From NCBI RefSeq assembly GCF_002355855.1, contig NZ_AP017655.1:3041001-3105000 (forward strand): a stretch of 64,000 nucleotides of DNA. Reading direction: 5' to 3'. The stretch's first letter is position 1, and every line of letters begins with the position of its first letter. The stretch comes from Sphingobium cloacae. GTDB lineage: Bacteria > Pseudomonadota > Alphaproteobacteria > Sphingomonadales > Sphingomonadaceae. A program made the position numbers and the translations under genes. Under the pieces are notes generated by a model that was not told the DNA's origin, ran no database searches, and worked only from the letters and a program-made list of their open reading frames with translations. Shown here in pieces: positions 17,399 through 26,484 of the stretch.

Positions 17399-19215
17399 GC
17401 CGGGAGCACGATTTCGCCGCCCGTTCGCATTCGCTGTGGCGGATGCGGATGGCTCATTTGCAGCAACGCTTCGGCTTCTTCTGGCGGCTCGTCTTGGGCT
17501 GCACGCTGTGCGGTTCAGCAATTGCGGCCCAGCTGTTCATGGTTCCGCGCACGACTGTTCTGGCGGTCCAGTGTCTGGGCGCCAGACTGCTGATCTTGCT
17601 GGGTGATATGGTCGGCAAAGAACTGCGCATGAACGCCACGCTCGGCGGCGAGAAGATGACCTTCCACGCCCGCGTTGTGGCCTATTCCGACTACTGGCTG
17701 CGGCCCTACGACCGTATGCTGGACTGCCTGTTCTGGGGCGCTCTGGCCGGGCTTGCCCTGGGCTTGGTGGCCATCTGGCTGATCCAGCGGACCATGTCAT
17801 CGCAGGGCGAGCAAACGCTCGGCGACAGGGTGCTGGGGGGCACCCGTGTCATTGCGGAAGCGGAGCTTGCCGCGCGTATCACGCATCATGCCGATCCGGC
17901 CTCGCTGGCGATTGGACCGGTGCCCGTTCCGCGCGGGATCGAGACCCGGCATTTTGCCTTTCTCGGCACCACCGGCAGCGGCAAGACCACCGTCCTGCGC
18001 CAGATGCTCGACCGCATCGAAGCGCGCGGCGAAGCGGCGCTGGTCTATGACACCAGCGGCGAATTCATCGCCCATTATTACAATCCCGAGCGGGGCGATG
18101 TGATCCTCAATCCGTTCGATGCCCGCTGCGCCTTCTGGTCGCCCTTCGACGAGATTTCCCATCCCGCCGATGCCGACCGGATCGCGCGTCAGCTCGTCTC
18201 CGAAACCGGCAGCCAGGACGACGATGTCTGGCTGGAGACGAGCCGCATCCTCGTTGCCAACATGCTCCGCTCGCTCTGGGCCGAAGGCAACTGCAACCTT
18301 GAAGCCCTGCTCGAAGCCTTGCAGGTCAGGAGCAAGGAACAGCTCAAGCACTGGCTCGGTCATACCTCGTCGGCCCGGACCTTTGCCGATGACGCCGACC
18401 GAGCCACCGGCAGCGTCCTGTTCATGCTCGCCAAGGCCGCGAACCTGATCCAGTTCCTGCGGATCGATGATGGCGGCGCGGAGCGCTTTGCCTTCCGGAA
18501 CTTCATAGCCGGGCTGGACGGGCATGAAGGTGCAAAGCCGTGGATCTTCGTGCCGCGCAAAGAGGACTATTTCGAGGCAGCCAAGCCGCTCATGGCCTGC
18601 TGGCTGGAATGCGCGGCAAGCGCCGTCCTCGGCCTTACGCCTTCGCCAGACCGGCGCATCTGGTTCGTGCTCGACGAGCTGGCTGATCTGCCGCGCGTCG
18701 AAAACCTGGCCCGGTTGCTGCCTGAAGGGCGCAAGTTCGGCGCGGCGATCGTGCTCACCTTCCAGGCCTTGGGACAGATGCGCAATCGCTACGGCGCAAA
18801 CATCGCCGAGGCCATGCTCGCCTGCTGCAACACCAAGCTGTTCTTGCAGACAGTCGACCGGGAAACCCGCCAGTGGGCCAGCCAGACCATCGGTGATTGC
18901 GAGGTGGAAATGCGGGTTGCCACCGACACGCTTTCTATCGGCAACGAAGTGCCGCGAACGACCGTCGCGACCCAGCGCGCTTTCCGCGCTGCCGTGCTCG
19001 AAAGCGAGCTGCGGCTAGCCCCGCACCAGGGCTACCTGCTGCTGCCCGATGGTCTGCCCGTGGCGCGCATCGGGCTGACCGCCGATCACATCCGGGCGCG
19101 CGGGACTGCCCGCCAGCCTGCCTTTGTCGCTGGCGATCCAGCGGGCACGCTGTGGAGCCGGGTGAGCGAAATTGCCCGTAACGCCGCGCCCGATGCCAGG
19201 CCGGGGCCGGTCTGA
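17395..19215 (+). CDS. traD: Type IV coupling protein TraD
   Basis: 606 residues. The coupling ATPase links the relaxosome to the secretion channel of a helper element. Two membrane helices near the N-terminus (about 25-50 and 105-130), Walker A GTTGSGKT at 191-198, Walker B-like IWFVLDELADLP, and TrwB/TraD family motif LTFQALGQM. I start it at ATG 17395, overlapping the previous stop; the frame is open upstream but that part is not conserved-looking. Ends overlapping the traA start by one base. Confidence 0.9.
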   Translation: MSREHDFAARSHSLWRMRMAHLQQRFGFFWRLVLGCTLCGSAIAAQLFMVPRTTVLAVQCLGARLLILLGDMVGKELRMNATLGGEKMTFHARVVAYSDYWLRPYDRMLDCLFWGALAGLALGLVAIWLIQRTMSSQGEQTLGDRVLGGTRVIAEAELAARITHHADPASLAIGPVPVPRGIETRHFAFLGTTGSGKTTVLRQMLDRIEARGEAALVYDTSGEFIAHYYNPERGDVILNPFDARCAFWSPFDEISHPADADRIARQLVSETGSQDDDVWLETSRILVANMLRSLWAEGNCNLEALLEALQVRSKEQLKHWLGHTSSARTFADDADRATGSVLFMLAKAANLIQFLRIDDGGAERFAFRNFIAGLDGHEGAKPWIFVPRKEDYFEAAKPLMACWLECAASAVLGLTPSPDRRIWFVLDELADLPRVENLARLLPEGRKFGAAIVLTFQALGQMRNRYGANIAEAMLACCNTKLFLQTVDRETRQWASQTIGDCEVEMRVATDTLSIGNEVPRTTVATQRAFRAAVLESELRLAPHQGYLLLPDGLPVARIGLTADHIRARGTARQPAFVAGDPAGTLWSRVSEIARNAAPDARPGPV

Positions 19216-21962
19216 TGGTTGCCTCGGTCTCGGCCCTGTCGAGCGCCGGTCAAGCCGCAAGCTACTACGAAGCCGACGACTACTATGCCGAAGGTGGTCT
19301 TGCCCCGTCCGAATGGTTCGGCGAGGCCGCCGGGGCACTGGGTCTGGACGGAGAGGTAGACCGCGAGCAGTTTGCGGCCCTGCTTGAAGGGCGGGTTGGC
19401 GACGAACAACTGGGCACCGCGCGCGATGGCAAGGTCGAGCATCGACCCGGTTGGGATATTACCCTATCCGCACCCAAGTCCGTATCGATCATGGCCGAGG
19501 TCGCAGGTGACAAGCGGCTGATCGCGGCGCACGGCGCGGCGGTGAAGGTGGCACTGGCCCATGTTGAAAACCACATGGCCGCAACCCGCGTGCGCGAGGG
19601 TGGTGAGGTCCAGCGCCAACCCACCGGCAATCTTGCCATTGCCACCTTCCGCCACGCGACAAGCCGGGCGCAGGACCCGCAGCTTCACACCCATGCCGTC
19701 GTCATCAACGCCACCCAGGACAAGGATGGCAAATGGCGCAGTCTGGAGCCGCGCGCCATCTACCAGCTCCAGAAGGAAATCGGCGCCATCTACCGCCAGG
19801 AGCTGGCGCATGGCGTTGCCGAGCTGGGCTACCGGATCGAGCCAGGCAAGGACGCTATGTTCGAGATTGCCGGAGTGCCGGACAAGGTGATCGAGGCTCT
19901 GAGTCAGCGCACGGCGGCGATCGATGCCCGGCTTGCCGAGCGGGGCACAAGCCGGGAGGAGGCGAGCGCCGCCGAGAAGCAGATTGCCGCGCTCGATACC
20001 CGCGAGGCCAAGACCCACGCCGATATTCGCGAGTTGCGCGCTGACTGGCGCGCGACAGCCGATGCCAGCGGGTTCGACGCCGGGGCGCGGGACCGGCTTG
20101 TGGCTGGTGCAATAGGACAGGCGCGGGACATCGCGACGGCGGCCAGCCCCGAGCTGCTGGCGCGGCATGCCGTTTCCTTTGCCGCTGCCAAGCTGGCTGA
20201 ACGCGAAGCCGTGATGTCAGCCAGCACGCTGGCGCGCGAGTCGGGGGACTTTGCCTTCGGCAAGGTCGGTCATGGCCAGATCAGCGCGGCCATTGCCGGG
20301 GCCGAGCAACGCGGCGAGCTTGTGCCCCGGACATTTCTGGACCGGCGCGGCGCGGAGTTTGCCGGTTTCACCACCCCGCAAGCCATGGAAACCGAACGCA
20401 CCATGCTGCGGCTTGAGGCTGCCGGGCGGGGTATGGCCGAGCCGCTCGCCAGCCCGCTGGCGGCAGCGCGAACGGTTGAGCGCGCAGCGCGGCAATCGGC
20501 CCGTTTGGGATATGCCTGGACCGACGACCAGAAGCGCGGGGCCACCGACCTGCTGACTTCGCGGGACCGAATTGCTGCCGTTCAGGGCTACGCCGGAACC
20601 GCCAAGACCACTACTGTTCTCGCGACCTATGCCCGTGAAGCAGAACGGCACGGGCTTTCGGTCACGGCACTTGCGCCCACCGCATCGGCGGCGACAGTTC
20701 TGGGAGAAGCGCTAAGTCTTCGCGGTGATACCGTTGCCCGGCACCTGCTCACGCCAGAAGGGCGCAATGCGGGCAAGAATGCTGTCTGGATCGTCGACGA
20801 AGCCTCGATGCTCTCGGCGCAGGACATGGCAAAGCTGATGGCCAGCGCTGACAAGGCGGGAGCCCGGCTCGTTCTTGTCGGGGACATGAAGCAGCTCGGT
20901 TCGGTCGGCGCAGGTGCGGCCTTCGCACAGTTGCAGGCGGGAGGCATGACCACAACCAGGCTGGCCGAAGTCGTTCGGCAGACCAATGCCGAAACGCGCG
21001 AAGCCGTCATGGCATCGATCGAGGGCCATGCTGGCAAGGCTCTGGCTGCGCTGGATCGGGGCGGCGGCAAGGTCATCGAAGGGGCCACGCCGAAAGAACG
21101 CTTCGTGGCCATGACGCAGCATTACCTGTCCCTGTCACCCGCCGAGCGAACGCGGACATTGGTGATCGAGCCTTCGCGCGAGGGCCGCGACACGCTCACC
21201 GGCATGATCCGGGAACACTTGTCTTCGCGCGGGGAGCTGTCGCGGGACCGACTTCAGTTTGCCGCTTTGGAGGCCAGGGGCATGACCCGTGCCGAAGCGC
21301 GCGAAGCGGCGAGCTATGCCATCGGCGATGTCGTCCGGTTCAACCGCGACTATGCCGCCAAGGATGTCCGCCGGGGCGAGGCTCTGACCGTCAGTGGAGT
21401 TGATCCGGAGCGGAACCGTGTTGCTCTGGCGAGCCGCGATGGCCGGGCGATTAACTGGCATCCCCGGCAATGGGGGGCGAGCAAGGCCGAGGTGTTTGAA
21501 CCCAAGCCCATGGACTTGCGCACAGGTGACCGGGTGCAGTTTACCCGCAACGAACGCGACGCAGGACGGATCAACGGACTTGGCGGGACAGTGACCGGCA
21601 TCGACCCATCAACCGGTCAGGCGACCCTGAAACTGGCGAATGGCCGCGAGCAGCGGCTCGACCTCACCAATCCTCGCGACACCCATCTGCGCCATGCCTA
21701 TGTCCAGACCGCCCACGCCGCGCAGGGCCAGACCGCCGAGCGCGTCCTGATCCACGCCGACAGCCGTTCAACCAATCTGGTCGATCAGAAGATGCTCTAC
21801 GTCGCGTTGTCACGGGCCAGAGGCGAGGCGGTTGTTGTCACCGATGACAGGGACCGGCTTATCCGGGCAATCACCGAGCGGGCGGGGGAGAAGCAGACTG
21901 CCATGGCAGCGGCAGTGCCCGAAGTCGGCAAATCCAAGGCAATGGGGGCTGGTCTCGGGTGA
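19215..21962 (+). CDS. traA: MobF-family relaxase/helicase TraA
   Basis: 915 residues. Nicks the origin of transfer and unwinds the strand for conjugative mobilization. The N-terminal relaxase has candidate nucleophile tyrosines in SYYEADDYYAEGG (about 16-24) and the HxH metal site in QLHTHAVVIN (His158, His160). A RecD2/TraI-like helicase follows with Walker A GYAGTAKTT (458-466), Walker B WIVDEASML, and the C-terminal motif AYVQTAHAAQGQT. Full set of motifs, no frameshift. Shorter than plasmid F TraI, common for IMEs. No mating-pair genes follow. Confidence 0.92.
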   Translation: MVASVSALSSAGQAASYYEADDYYAEGGLAPSEWFGEAAGALGLDGEVDREQFAALLEGRVGDEQLGTARDGKVEHRPGWDITLSAPKSVSIMAEVAGDKRLIAAHGAAVKVALAHVENHMAATRVREGGEVQRQPTGNLAIATFRHATSRAQDPQLHTHAVVINATQDKDGKWRSLEPRAIYQLQKEIGAIYRQELAHGVAELGYRIEPGKDAMFEIAGVPDKVIEALSQRTAAIDARLAERGTSREEASAAEKQIAALDTREAKTHADIRELRADWRATADASGFDAGARDRLVAGAIGQARDIATAASPELLARHAVSFAAAKLAEREAVMSASTLARESGDFAFGKVGHGQISAAIAGAEQRGELVPRTFLDRRGAEFAGFTTPQAMETERTMLRLEAAGRGMAEPLASPLAAARTVERAARQSARLGYAWTDDQKRGATDLLTSRDRIAAVQGYAGTAKTTTVLATYAREAERHGLSVTALAPTASAATVLGEALSLRGDTVARHLLTPEGRNAGKNAVWIVDEASMLSAQDMAKLMASADKAGARLVLVGDMKQLGSVGAGAAFAQLQAGGMTTTRLAEVVRQTNAETREAVMASIEGHAGKALAALDRGGGKVIEGATPKERFVAMTQHYLSLSPAERTRTLVIEPSREGRDTLTGMIREHLSSRGELSRDRLQFAALEARGMTRAEAREAASYAIGDVVRFNRDYAAKDVRRGEALTVSGVDPERNRVALASRDGRAINWHPRQWGASKAEVFEPKPMDLRTGDRVQFTRNERDAGRINGLGGTVTGIDPSTGQATLKLANGREQRLDLTNPRDTHLRHAYVQTAHAAQGQTAERVLIHADSRSTNLVDQKMLYVALSRARGEAVVVTDDRDRLIRAITERAGEKQTAMAAAVPEVGKSKAMGAGLG

Positions 21963-21966
21963 AGGC

Positions 21967-21981
21967 CATGCCGTCGGCATG
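21967..21981. repeat. Small hairpin after traA
   Basis: CATGCCG-T-CGGCATG, a perfect 7-bp inverted repeat five bases after the traA stop. It may reduce read-through, but there is no T-run. The remaining 200 bases before the ardC gene are GC-rich with no gene seen. Confidence 0.35.
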
Positions 21982-22184
21982 GTGGCCACGGCATCTCTCG
22001 TCCCCCCGTTGGAATGAACTGCTGCCTGGGTGACGGCCCGTGCCGGGCGGGATCAACAGCCTGCCCGCTCCATTCGGGCTCACGCCCTCCCGTGTTGGCT
22101 GTTCCGCGTCACCGCTGACCCACCCGGCCAATCCGGCCCGTCCCTTCATCCGCGTTCCCAACGACAGGACGAAGGATTTTCACC

Positions 22185-22997
22185 GTGGCCAGCACTCAAA
22201 CCGCCAGCATTTACGACACCATCACCAACCAGATCATTGCCTCACTTGAAGTCGGGGTCGGGAAATTCTCGCTCCCCTGGCATCGCAGCAATGCCCCGCT
22301 GTCCCGCCCGATGAACGCGGTGACCCGGAAGACCTATCGCGGCGTCAACGTCCTCGCCCTCTGGGCTTCTGCCGAAGCGCAGGACTTCGGACATGGCCTC
22401 TGGGCAACCTATCGCCAGTGGCAGTCGCTTGGCGCTCAGGTTCACAAAGGCGAGAAGGCTTCGCCGATCGTGTTCTACAAGGTCTTCGACAAAGTCGATG
22501 GCACCGAGGCGGAGGAACGGGAAGGTTCGGCCCGGGTCTTCGCGCAGGCGTCGCATGTGTTCAATATTGGCCAGGTGGATGGCTATGCGATGCCGGAACT
22601 TCCCGAAGGCGCAGACTTCGATCCGATCCCGAACGCAGACGCTTTCGTTGCCGCAACCGGCGCCACCATCCGCATCCAGGGCGAAAGTGCCCATTACACG
22701 CCCTCGACCGACACCATCACCATGCCGGAGAAGCAGCTCTTCTTCGCCACCGAATCAGGCAACGCAGGGCAGAACTGGTACGCCACGCTGCTCCATGAAC
22801 TGACGCATTGGTCCGGAGCGGAGCACCGTCTCGCACGAACCTTCGGAAAGCGGTTCGGTGACGACGCCTATGCGATGGAAGAGCTGGTCGCCGAACTCGG
22901 ATCAGCATTTCTGTGCGGCGACCTTAGCCTGTCGTCCAAGCCGCGCCCCGATCACGCTCGTTATGGCGATTATCGGCATCCTTGCCCCACGGCTTGA
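22185..22997 (+). pseudogene. ardC: ArdC-type antirestriction protein, C-terminus replaced
   Basis: GTG start with AAGGA upstream. The N-terminal ssDNA-binding domain (SIYDTITNQIIASLE, WHRSNAPLSRPMN, YRGVNVLALW) is complete and the zincin domain shows HELTH at 204-208 with a downstream Glu (MEELVAELGSAFLC). ArdC proteins protect entering DNA. After KPRPDHARY the usual C-terminal helices are missing; instead about ten residues are read from antisense HNH gene sequence before a stop. The metal site remains, so some activity is possible, but the protein is cut short by about 30-40 residues compared with the family as I know it. Confidence 0.8.
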
Positions 22998-23529
22998 TGT
23001 GGCTGGCGGTCAGCAGACGCGGATCGGCGATGCCGGTGATGCAGCAGGTCTCTTCATAGTTGGCCAGGACTGCGCGGCGGAAGAAGTCCTGGCCGACGCG
23101 CTGGTTGACCAGCGCCTGGGTAGTCGATGCGCCTTGGTAGGGCTCGAACCGGAATTCGCTCGGCTTGTCCTTGAGCCGGTTGAGCGGCGGCGCGGGTTCG
23201 CCCAGTTCAACCTGGGCAGCCCACATGCTTTCCGCCCGCGCCACAAGGCCGGTCCAGTTCTGGCCGAACTCGGCGTAAGTTGTCCGGTCGAGCTGTGACG
23301 CTCCGGCCAGGCCTTTGCGCCCGCTCTCGGTGATCTTGGGGTCGAGGCTGGCGAAGTTGCAGAGCTTCATGGCGACCGAACTGCTCGACCTTCCCAGCGC
23401 AGCGGCGAGCTGCTGGATTTCAGGATTGCCCGAATGCAGCTTTCCAAACGGCAACTGGAAATAGAGGTAGAGCGCGAGAACCGTCTCCTCCTCGCTCCAG
23501 CGTTTTCGTAGGCTGCCTTCGTCCCCCAT
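22924..23529 (-). pseudogene. HNH endonuclease-like gene, 3' end deleted
   Basis: From ATG 23529 (MGDEGSLRKRWSEEETVLAL) it matches the restriction-type HNH family with an N-terminal helical domain (FGKLHSGNPEIQQLAAALGR, SVAMKLCNFASLDP) and the start of the nuclease domain (RVGQDFFRRAVLANYEETCCITGI, ASHIKPWGKDADNRHN). The part carrying the rest of the HNH motif is missing; after RHN the frame reads antisense ardC. The catalytic site is therefore incomplete. Length 201 residues against roughly 280-300 in the family. A frame upstream of 23529 is open but not protein-like. Confidence 0.75.
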
Positions 23530-23779
23530 GGCGGCGTTGTGCGCGAGGCCGTCCAGGGGCGCAAGGGGCTTGGGGGCGTTCGGTTTTCCGGCGGGCGGAG
23601 GGGCCTTTCGACCCGGATGGCGCGTTTTGAGCACCGGACTTGGCCGCACGCGTTCAGCCGTCAATGTCCGGCCCGCGCCGGTTCGCGGGTGCTCACCCGT
23701 GTTGGGCATGACGACTGCCCTTGGCCGTGCGGCCTGTCGGTTTGGTGCAACGAGCCACCAGATACGAAAGGACAAATCC

Positions 23780-24007
23780 ATGGCCCGCAACAATCCCGCA
23801 CCGGCAGCCGAAGCAAAGGCCCCGGACTTCATTGCCTGGCACGTCGCCAACCGGGGCGAGAAGGCTTACTGGACCAAGGTCGGAGCGGCTTGGTTCCATC
23901 GCGACCGCAAGGGCGTTTCGCTTCAGCTGGAGGTCGTGCCGATCAATGGCCGGATCGTTCTGCGCACGCCGCTCGACGATGAAACCAGGGAGCAGCCGGG
24001 CGCCTAG
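23780..24007 (+). CDS. Small conserved-looking hypothetical protein of the island
   Basis: 75 residues (APDFIAWHVANRGEKAYWTKVGAAW, then KGVSLQLEVVPINGRIVLR). Similar short proteins with an AYWT..GAAW..RDGKG pattern sit near ardC in sphingomonad mobile elements, to my recollection; function unknown. ATG at 23780 follows AAAGGA. It lies in a 250-base gap after the HNH start. Confidence 0.65.
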   Translation: MARNNPAPAAEAKAPDFIAWHVANRGEKAYWTKVGAAWFHRDRKGVSLQLEVVPINGRIVLRTPLDDETREQPGA

Positions 24008-24137
24008 CGCCCGGCCTTCGGGCAAAAGAAGACCCGCCTGGTGCGCATCGTCGAGAGGCGTGGCGGGTTCTGTTGTCGGAATAGTACGGAACTGGGGTGC
24101 GCGTGTCCACTGGTCGCACCATGACGGGTGAATTGCC

Positions 24138-25331
24138 TCAGCCTTTGAGCCGGATTTCGTCGAGATAGTCGCTCCACCACTGCGCCATCCGGACGCGCTC
24201 ATCCCAATAATGGCCCCGGTTGTACGTCCCGCGAATGGCATTGCTATCGCCATGTGCCAGGGCGCGTTCGATCGCGTCAGGGTGCCACAGGCCACATTCA
24301 TTGAGCATGGTCGAAGCAGTCGAGCGGAACCCGTGCGCAGTCATTTCGTCTTTGGTGAAGCCCATGCGGCGAAATGCGGCGTTGATGGTGTTTTCGCTCA
24401 TCGGCCGCAGACGGGTATGGAAGGCGGGGAACATGTAGCCCTTGCCGCCGGACACTTCCTTCAGTTCCTTGAAGAGTTCGACCACCTGTCGTGACAGTGG
24501 CACGGCATGAGTGCGACGCGCTTTCATCTTGCCCGCCGGGATTGTCCAAATCGCTTTTTCGAGGTCGATCTCGTCCCAGTCGCCATGCCGCATTTCGCCG
24601 GGGCGCACGAAGATGTGCGGGGCGATCTTCAGCGCAAGCTTGGTGATTGGGTAGCATTCGAAGCTGTCAATAGCGCGCAGCAGCTCGCCGAGCTTGTCGG
24701 GTTCGAGGATGGCAGCATAGTGCCGCGCCTGCGGCGTCAGCAGCGCGCCTTTGAGGATTGCGGTGGGATCGATGGCGCAGCGCCCGGTTGCGGCCCCATA
24801 GCGAAAAACGCGGCTTGCGAACGAGCGGCATTTCTTGGCCGTCTCTCTGTTGCCCCTCGCTTCCAGCTTCTTGAGCGGAGCCAGCATCATTTGCGGATCG
24901 ACATCCGAGATTGGCATGTTGCCGATTGCAGGCTTGAGCAAATCAAGGAACCAGCGCGCCTTGAGCAGCGTGCCTTCGGCCCGGCCTTCGCCGACCATCT
25001 TTTCGTCGATGTACTCGCGGGCCACCGATTCGAAGGTGTTGGCAGCGCTGATTTTGGCCGTGGCCTTTTCGCGCTTCCGCGTGAGGGAGGGGTCTTCGCC
25101 GTTGGCGATCCTTACGCGCAACTCGTCGCGCATCTGGCGGGCCTTCTGCAGGCTGACTTCCGGCCAAGCGCCGAGCGCAATGCGCTTTTGCTTGCCGCCA
25201 TAGTTGTACTTCAGCCGCCAGAGTTTCGAACCGGTCGGGAACACCTCCAGGTAGAGGCCTCGCTCATCGGTCTTCTTGTAGGGGGTGTCTCCAGCCGAAA
25301 AGGCTCGGATTTGCAAGGCGTTAAGCGACAT
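24138..25331 (-). CDS. int: P4-type tyrosine integrase
   Basis: 397 residues; integrates and excises the island at tRNA-Leu. DUF4102 arm-binding domain at the N-terminus (MSLNALQIRAF, RGLYLEVFPTGSKLWRLKY, LGAWPEVSLQKAR), SAM-like core-binding domain (about 100-190), catalytic domain with Arg in VRPGEMRHGDWDEID, HxxR in TAHGFRSTAS, the second His in ALAHGDSN and Tyr in TYNRGHYWDERVRM. The frame is open to 25493, but the family starts at MSLNALQ, giving ATG 25331 with AAAGGT upstream. Read away from the tRNA, 177 bases from the attachment site. Confidence 0.93.
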   Translation of the reverse strand: MSLNALQIRAFSAGDTPYKKTDERGLYLEVFPTGSKLWRLKYNYGGKQKRIALGAWPEVSLQKARQMRDELRVRIANGEDPSLTRKREKATAKISAANTFESVAREYIDEKMVGEGRAEGTLLKARWFLDLLKPAIGNMPISDVDPQMMLAPLKKLEARGNRETAKKCRSFASRVFRYGAATGRCAIDPTAILKGALLTPQARHYAAILEPDKLGELLRAIDSFECYPITKLALKIAPHIFVRPGEMRHGDWDEIDLEKAIWTIPAGKMKARRTHAVPLSRQVVELFKELKEVSGGKGYMFPAFHTRLRPMSENTINAAFRRMGFTKDEMTAHGFRSTASTMLNECGLWHPDAIERALAHGDSNAIRGTYNRGHYWDERVRMAQWWSDYLDEIRLKG

Positions 25332-25332
25332 T

Positions 25333-25408
25333 TCGTGGCATGACCTTTCTTGGAAAAGGGCAAAAACGGGCCGATGGCCCTTTCCATGCCACGAATCCTC
25401 GTGGCATG
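25333..25408. promoter_or_regulatory. Three copies of CGTGGCATG in the integrase leader
   Basis: TCGTGGCATG at 25333-25342 (overlapping the region just before the start codon) and again at 25399-25408, the latter as one arm of a perfect inverted repeat CATGCCACGA-ATCC-TCGTGGCATG (25385-25408). The sites lie between attR and the start codon. Candidates: arm-type integrase sites or an operator by which the integrase or the AlpA-like protein represses int. Confidence 0.5.
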
Positions 25409-25507
25409 GGCTGAAACGGCGTGAAACACGGAGCATCAAAACCTGCCTGAAAATGGCAGATTTCTGCGGTTTTTTCAATGATTTTGATGCCACTCCCGCA
25501 GGAGTTT

Positions 25508-25525
25508 TGGTGCCCAGAAGAGGAC
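25508..25525. other. attR: 18-bp repeat within the tRNA-Leu 3' end
   Basis: TGGTGCCCAGAAGAGGAC, identical to 8632-8649. It covers the encoded CCA, the discriminator base and the 3' acceptor strand. Confidence 0.85.
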
Positions 25526-25594
25526 TCGAACCTCCACGACCTTGCGATCGCCAGCACCTGAAGCTGGTGCGTCTACCAATTCCGCCATCTGGGC
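25508..25594 (-). tRNA. tRNA-Leu(CAG)
   Basis: On the minus strand the sequence folds as a long-variable-arm leucine tRNA: acceptor GCCCAGA pairs with TCTGGGC, the anticodon arm is CCAGC-TTCAGGT-GCTGG giving anticodon CAG, the T arm contains GTTCGAGTCC, and CCA is encoded (25508-25510). 87 bases. Its 3' end is the integration target of the island and is restored by the 18-bp repeat. Confidence 0.95.
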
Positions 25595-25779
25595 ACGGGG
25601 TAGGAGCGCGCAGTTAGCCGCTGGCCGGAGGGCTGTCAATCGCATCCGGCGCATAATTTTTCCTGACGCCGCGCGCCGGAGCTTCTAAGGAATGGTGGAA
25701 CCTCCATCGCGCCAGGGAGCAGATTCTGGATACGCCGTCGCCTTCATCGCCGCCATCCTTCTTCCCGCGCCCGGACGGG

Positions 25780-26484
25780 TTGAAGCTGGCCTATCGCCAT
25801 CGCGCCGGAACGGGCGCCACGATCGTCTTCCTGCCCGGTTATATGTCGGACATGGACGGCGGCAAGGCGGTCGCGCTCGACCGATGGGCGGCGGAAAGCG
25901 GCCGCGCCATGCTGCGGCTGGATTATGCCGGCAATGGGGCCAGCGAAGGCGCGTTCGAGGACGGCACCCTGGCGAGCTGGCGCGACGATGCCCTATGGCT
26001 CATCGATTCGTTGACGCGGGGGCCGCTGCTGCTGGCCGGCTCGTCCATGGGCGGGTGGCTGGCGCTGCTGGTCGCGCTCGCCCGGCCGGAGCGCGTTGCG
26101 GGGATCGTCGGCATTGCCGCCGCGCCGGATTTCACCGAATGGGGTTTTTCCGAAGCGGACCGCGCCAAGCTCGGCGTCGAAGGCCGCCTCGTCGAGCCCA
26201 CGCCTTATGGCGATCAACCCTATGTGACCACGCTCGGCTTCTGGGAATCGGGGCAGGCGCTCAAGCTGCTCGAGGGCGGGATCTCGCTCGATTGCCCCGT
26301 TCGCCTGCTCCATGGGCAGGCCGATCCCGACGTGCCTTGGGAAATCGCGCTGCGCCTCGCGGAAAAGCTGCGTTCATCCGATGTGCAGACGCTGCTCGTT
26401 AAGGACGGCGACCATCGCCTTTCGCGCGACGGGGACATCGTCTTGCTGATCCGCACCGTCGCCAGCCTGCTGGATCATTCCTGA
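25780..26484 (+). CDS. Alpha/beta hydrolase
   Basis: 234 residues or slightly more. Nucleophile elbow GSSMGG (about 88-93), oxyanion-side motif FLPGYMSDMDGGKA, acid DPDVP and catalytic His in DGDHRLS near the C-terminus. Substrate unknown; carboxylesterase or thioesterase activity would fit. The first ATG-like start is TTG at 25780, but the frame upstream (PSFFPRPDG) reads like the usual beginning of this family, so the true start may be a non-ATG codon up to about 55 bases earlier. Overlaps the next gene by one base (TGATG). Confidence 0.85.
   Translation: MKLAYRHRAGTGATIVFLPGYMSDMDGGKAVALDRWAAESGRAMLRLDYAGNGASEGAFEDGTLASWRDDALWLIDSLTRGPLLLAGSSMGGWLALLVALARPERVAGIVGIAAAPDFTEWGFSEADRAKLGVEGRLVEPTPYGDQPYVTTLGFWESGQALKLLEGGISLDCPVRLLHGQADPDVPWEIALRLAEKLRSSDVQTLLVKDGDHRLSRDGDIVLLIRTVASLLDHS

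Larger units (their letters stand above)
8632..25525. mobile_element. Integrative mobilizable island in tRNA-Leu(CAG)
   Basis: The two ends are an identical 18-bp repeat (8632-8649 and 25508-25525). The right copy is the 3' end, including encoded CCA, of a leftward tRNA-Leu gene. A tyrosine integrase gene lies just inside that end. The interior has tcmP/DUF5131, hipBA, an AlpA-like regulator, mobilization genes traD and traA, and ardC. There are no type IV secretion channel genes, so this looks like an IME using MobF mobilization rather than a self-transmissible ICE. About 16.9 kb including two insertion sequences. Excision ability is unknown; the left flank, integrase and repeats look intact. 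Confidence 0.85.
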
